64,000 nt of DNA from Paenibacillus glycinis. GTDB taxonomy: Bacteria > Bacillota > Bacilli > Paenibacillales > Paenibacillaceae. Within the stretch, counting starts at the first letter, position 1. Each line of letters starts with the position of its first letter. The notes beneath the pieces were generated by a model. It searched no databases. It was given only the letters and a program-made list of their open reading frames with translations, and was not told where the DNA came from. The DNA lies in NCBI RefSeq assembly GCF_009909185.1, contig NZ_JAAAMV010000020.1:1-64000 (forward strand). Direction: 5' to 3'. Made by a program: the position numbers and the translations under genes. Below are positions 62,441 to 64,000 of the stretch, in pieces.

Positions 62441-62775
62441 GGGGGCGGAACTCCTTTCTTGTGAGATTCCGGCAGAATGAACGGAAACTGTATGAGGTTA
62501 GTATGACCCTTGATTCGGGAATTCATAAGGCGCGCAGGCCAAAGGAGCGTTTTCATCCCCATGGCAACGGAAGGACCTAAAATATTGCTAGGCCCCGAGA
62601 ACGAAAATGGGGGGTCGGCTAGCCGGCGAGCCGCAAAGATTCGCCCAAGGCAGGAATAAGCGAACAGTGCTCGTAGTTATTTATAAGAGCGTGATTCGCT
62701 CGCGTTCGTGGATCGTAATCGTAATCTACCGAATCGGAAAATAAATCGAAAACCATACAGAGGAATGATCGAACG
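62441..62775 (+). other. 335-bp intergenic region, structured, no clear gene
   Basis: The G-rich middle (about 62571-62655) can fold: GACC...CCCC pairs with GGGG...GGTC, GGCTAGCC is self-complementary, and GGCGA...TCGCC forms another stem. A 32-codon frame (62561-62659) exists, but its Shine-Dalgarno candidate AAAGGAG is 13 bp away. A TTATAA (about 62671) may be the -10 of the downstream gene. I could not match a known riboswitch. Confidence 0.4.
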
Positions 62776-63384
62776 ATGGGATCGAGAGTCATGCATTATT
62801 GCATAGGGACCCTGCTTGCGGAGGAAATGCAAGGATCGCGCGAGCAGTTTCTGCTTGGCGGCATTGCCCCGGACGTGAATAAAAACATGCATGCGCCCAA
62901 GAGCGTTTCGCATTTCGTCGTCGAAGGCGACGATGGCAAGCGATATATGAACTTGGCGGGGTTCAGCGCGAAATACTTGCAGCGGGGGAACGAGCCGTTC
63001 TTCTTTGGCTACTATTATCATTTGATCGCCGATCATATCTGGACGGCGCGCATTTACGATCCGAGGATCAGATGGCTGCCTCAGCCGGAGAAGGAACTCG
63101 CGCAAGGGAAGTATTATCGGGATTTCCGGCGGTTGAACGGCAGATTGATCGATTATTACGAGCTGGAGCTGATCGATATGAAAGCGGAGCCGATCGCGAT
63201 GGACGAGATCGATTACCGGTATCTGCCCGCTATCGTCAACGAGTTGGCCGATGACTTCGCGATGAAAGACGAGGCCAAGGGACAAGCCTTGGAAATGTTG
63301 GACTTCGCCGAAGTGATCGAGGTGCTCGAAGATACGGTCCAGACGCTCAGGGCTTGCGCGGTCGGCGGCCTGGTGTCCTATTGA
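62776..63384 (+). CDS. zinc-dependent phospholipase C-like protein
   Basis: A 202-residue helical protein with the start 'MGSRVMHYCIGTLLAEEM', 'GGIAPDVNKNMHAP', 'SHFV' and 'YYYHLIADHIWTARIYD': the spaced His and Asp residues match the zinc-binding pattern of the S1-P1/phospholipase C-like helical fold. Bacterial members of this size are common in Firmicutes, mostly uncharacterised, and have no signal peptide. GAGGAATG lies before the ATG. It is followed after 58 bp by the isomerase-like gene. Confidence 0.8.
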   Translation: MGSRVMHYCIGTLLAEEMQGSREQFLLGGIAPDVNKNMHAPKSVSHFVVEGDDGKRYMNLAGFSAKYLQRGNEPFFFGYYYHLIADHIWTARIYDPRIRWLPQPEKELAQGKYYRDFRRLNGRLIDYYELELIDMKAEPIAMDEIDYRYLPAIVNELADDFAMKDEAKGQALEMLDFAEVIEVLEDTVQTLRACAVGGLVSY

Positions 63385-63442
63385 GACAGCTTGGCGCAGG
63401 CAGGGCAACAGGCAAGACGATGTTAACCGAAGAGGTGATCCT

Positions 63443-64000
63443 ATGAAGCTCGGCATGCCGACGCTGGTGGAGTTCAAGAGGCTGGAGCAGAACGTGGAGC
63501 TGTGCCGGGAGTTACAGCTGGATTTCGTCGAATTGAACATGAATTTGCCGATCTGCATCCCGGAGAACTTGGACCCTACGCATCTCCGCGCGATCACGGA
63601 GGAGACGGGGATCGCGTTTACGCTGCATCTGCCGGAAGAGCTGGACCTGGCATCCTTTCAACCGAGGATTCGGCAGGGACATATGGCCTGCTGCATCGAG
63701 GCGATGGATTGGGCCAGCCTGGCAGGTATCGGGACGCTGAACATGCACGTGAACAACGGCATCTATTTTACGCTGCCGGACGGCAGGGAGTGGATCAATG
63801 CCGCCTATGAAACGGAATTCATCGCGCTGCTGCTGGATTCGTACCGCGCGTTGTACCGCCATGCGGAACGGCGCGGCATTCGGCTGTGCATCGAGAACAC
63901 ATGCAATTTCCAGCTTCCTTTTATCCGTCATGCGCTCGATCGGCTTGCGGCATTCGATAACTTCTGTCTGACCTGGGACACGGGTCACGACGCCAAGACC
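63443..64000 (+). CDS. sugar phosphate isomerase/epimerase-like TIM-barrel protein (3' truncated)
   Basis: An open frame of 186 codons runs off the window end. It begins 'MKLGMPTLVEFKRLEQNVEL' with the xylose-isomerase-like TIM-barrel (AP endonuclease family 2) pattern: 'LDFVELNMN', 'FTLHLPEELD', 'IGTLNMHVN', 'RLCIENTCN' (metal-ligand Glu) and 'LTWDTGHD' (Asp/His ligands). These enzymes isomerise or epimerise keto-sugars or act as inosose dehydratases. GAAGAGGTG precedes the ATG at 63443. The substrate cannot be told. Confidence 0.85.
   Translation, partial: MKLGMPTLVEFKRLEQNVELCRELQLDFVELNMNLPICIPENLDPTHLRAITEETGIAFTLHLPEELDLASFQPRIRQGHMACCIEAMDWASLAGIGTLNMHVNNGIYFTLPDGREWINAAYETEFIALLLDSYRALYRHAERRGIRLCIENTCNFQLPFIRHALDRLAAFDNFCLTWDTGHDAKT

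Noticed and set aside
62561-62659. A 32-codon gene
   Set aside because: No properly spaced Shine-Dalgarno, no recognisable product, and it lies within a foldable G-rich segment.
1-64000. Insertion sequences, prophage, CRISPR arrays, toxin-antitoxin or defence systems
   Set aside because: No transposase, integrase, phage structural, Cas or restriction-type protein was recognised, and no regularly spaced repeat array was seen.

Overview
This 64 kb, GC-rich window looks like chromosome from a Paenibacillaceae bacterium (Paenibacillus or Cohnella type). The evidence is a set of Firmicute housekeeping genes (xpt, ykvI-, yqzE-, yqhG- and yqhH-like), sporulation/cell-wall amidases, CcpA-type cre sites, strong Shine-Dalgarno sequences, and several YesM/YesN-type two-component systems each paired with a CUT1 sugar importer. 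That pairing is characteristic of plant-polysaccharide-degrading paenibacilli. No insertion sequence, prophage, CRISPR array or rRNA was seen. Three near-identical tRNA-Leu(CAG) genes are scattered through the window.

Layout. (1) 1-6.5 kb, housekeeping: the 3' end of a YhaN-like SMC ATPase, a YkvI transporter, an ArsB-like pump, a lipoprotein, xpt, two small unknown genes and tRNA-Leu. (2) 6.7-15.8 kb, locus A: YesM/YesN pair, sugar-binding lipoprotein, two permeases, a Gfo/Idh/MocA oxidoreductase and a PhyH-family dioxygenase. (3) 16.1-32.8 kb, locus B: a YesN/YesM pair on the minus strand, a divergent orphan binding lipoprotein, a 1949-residue GH30-like enzyme ending in cohesin-FIVAR-dockerin, an Lpl-type importer and a six-hairpin glycosidase. 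(4) 33-43.5 kb, locus C: a second tRNA-Leu, cytochrome P450, an amidase, an OmpR-family two-component system with a lipoprotein, then an importer operon ending in an HlyD-like adaptor lipoprotein. (5) 43.6-56 kb, locus D: a third tRNA-Leu, YesM/YesN pair, Lpl-type importer, GH110-like alpha-galactosidase, GH95 alpha-fucosidase and a HAD protein. (6) 56-64 kb: a small beta-rich protein, a divergent polysaccharide deacetylase, an amidase, yqzE, a secreted unknown, yqhG/yqhH, a zinc-phospholipase-like protein and a truncated sugar isomerase/epimerase-like gene.

How it works together. No importer ATPase is encoded here, so all four importers probably share an MsmX-like ATPase encoded elsewhere. 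Three importer loci show a common regulatory layout visible in the DNA: two tandem boxes 20-22 bp apart, suited to a dimeric AraC-type YesN regulator, placed upstream of the promoter, plus a cre-like site at or just downstream of the -10 box. In locus B the same two-box element stands before both the giant GH30 gene and the importer operon, tying them into one regulon with the adjacent sensor pair. In locus C a different 21-bp element, with GACAA/GACAT repeats on an 11-bp period and a fixed distance to the -10, precedes both the amidase gene and the importer-adaptor operon, on either side of the OmpR-type system.
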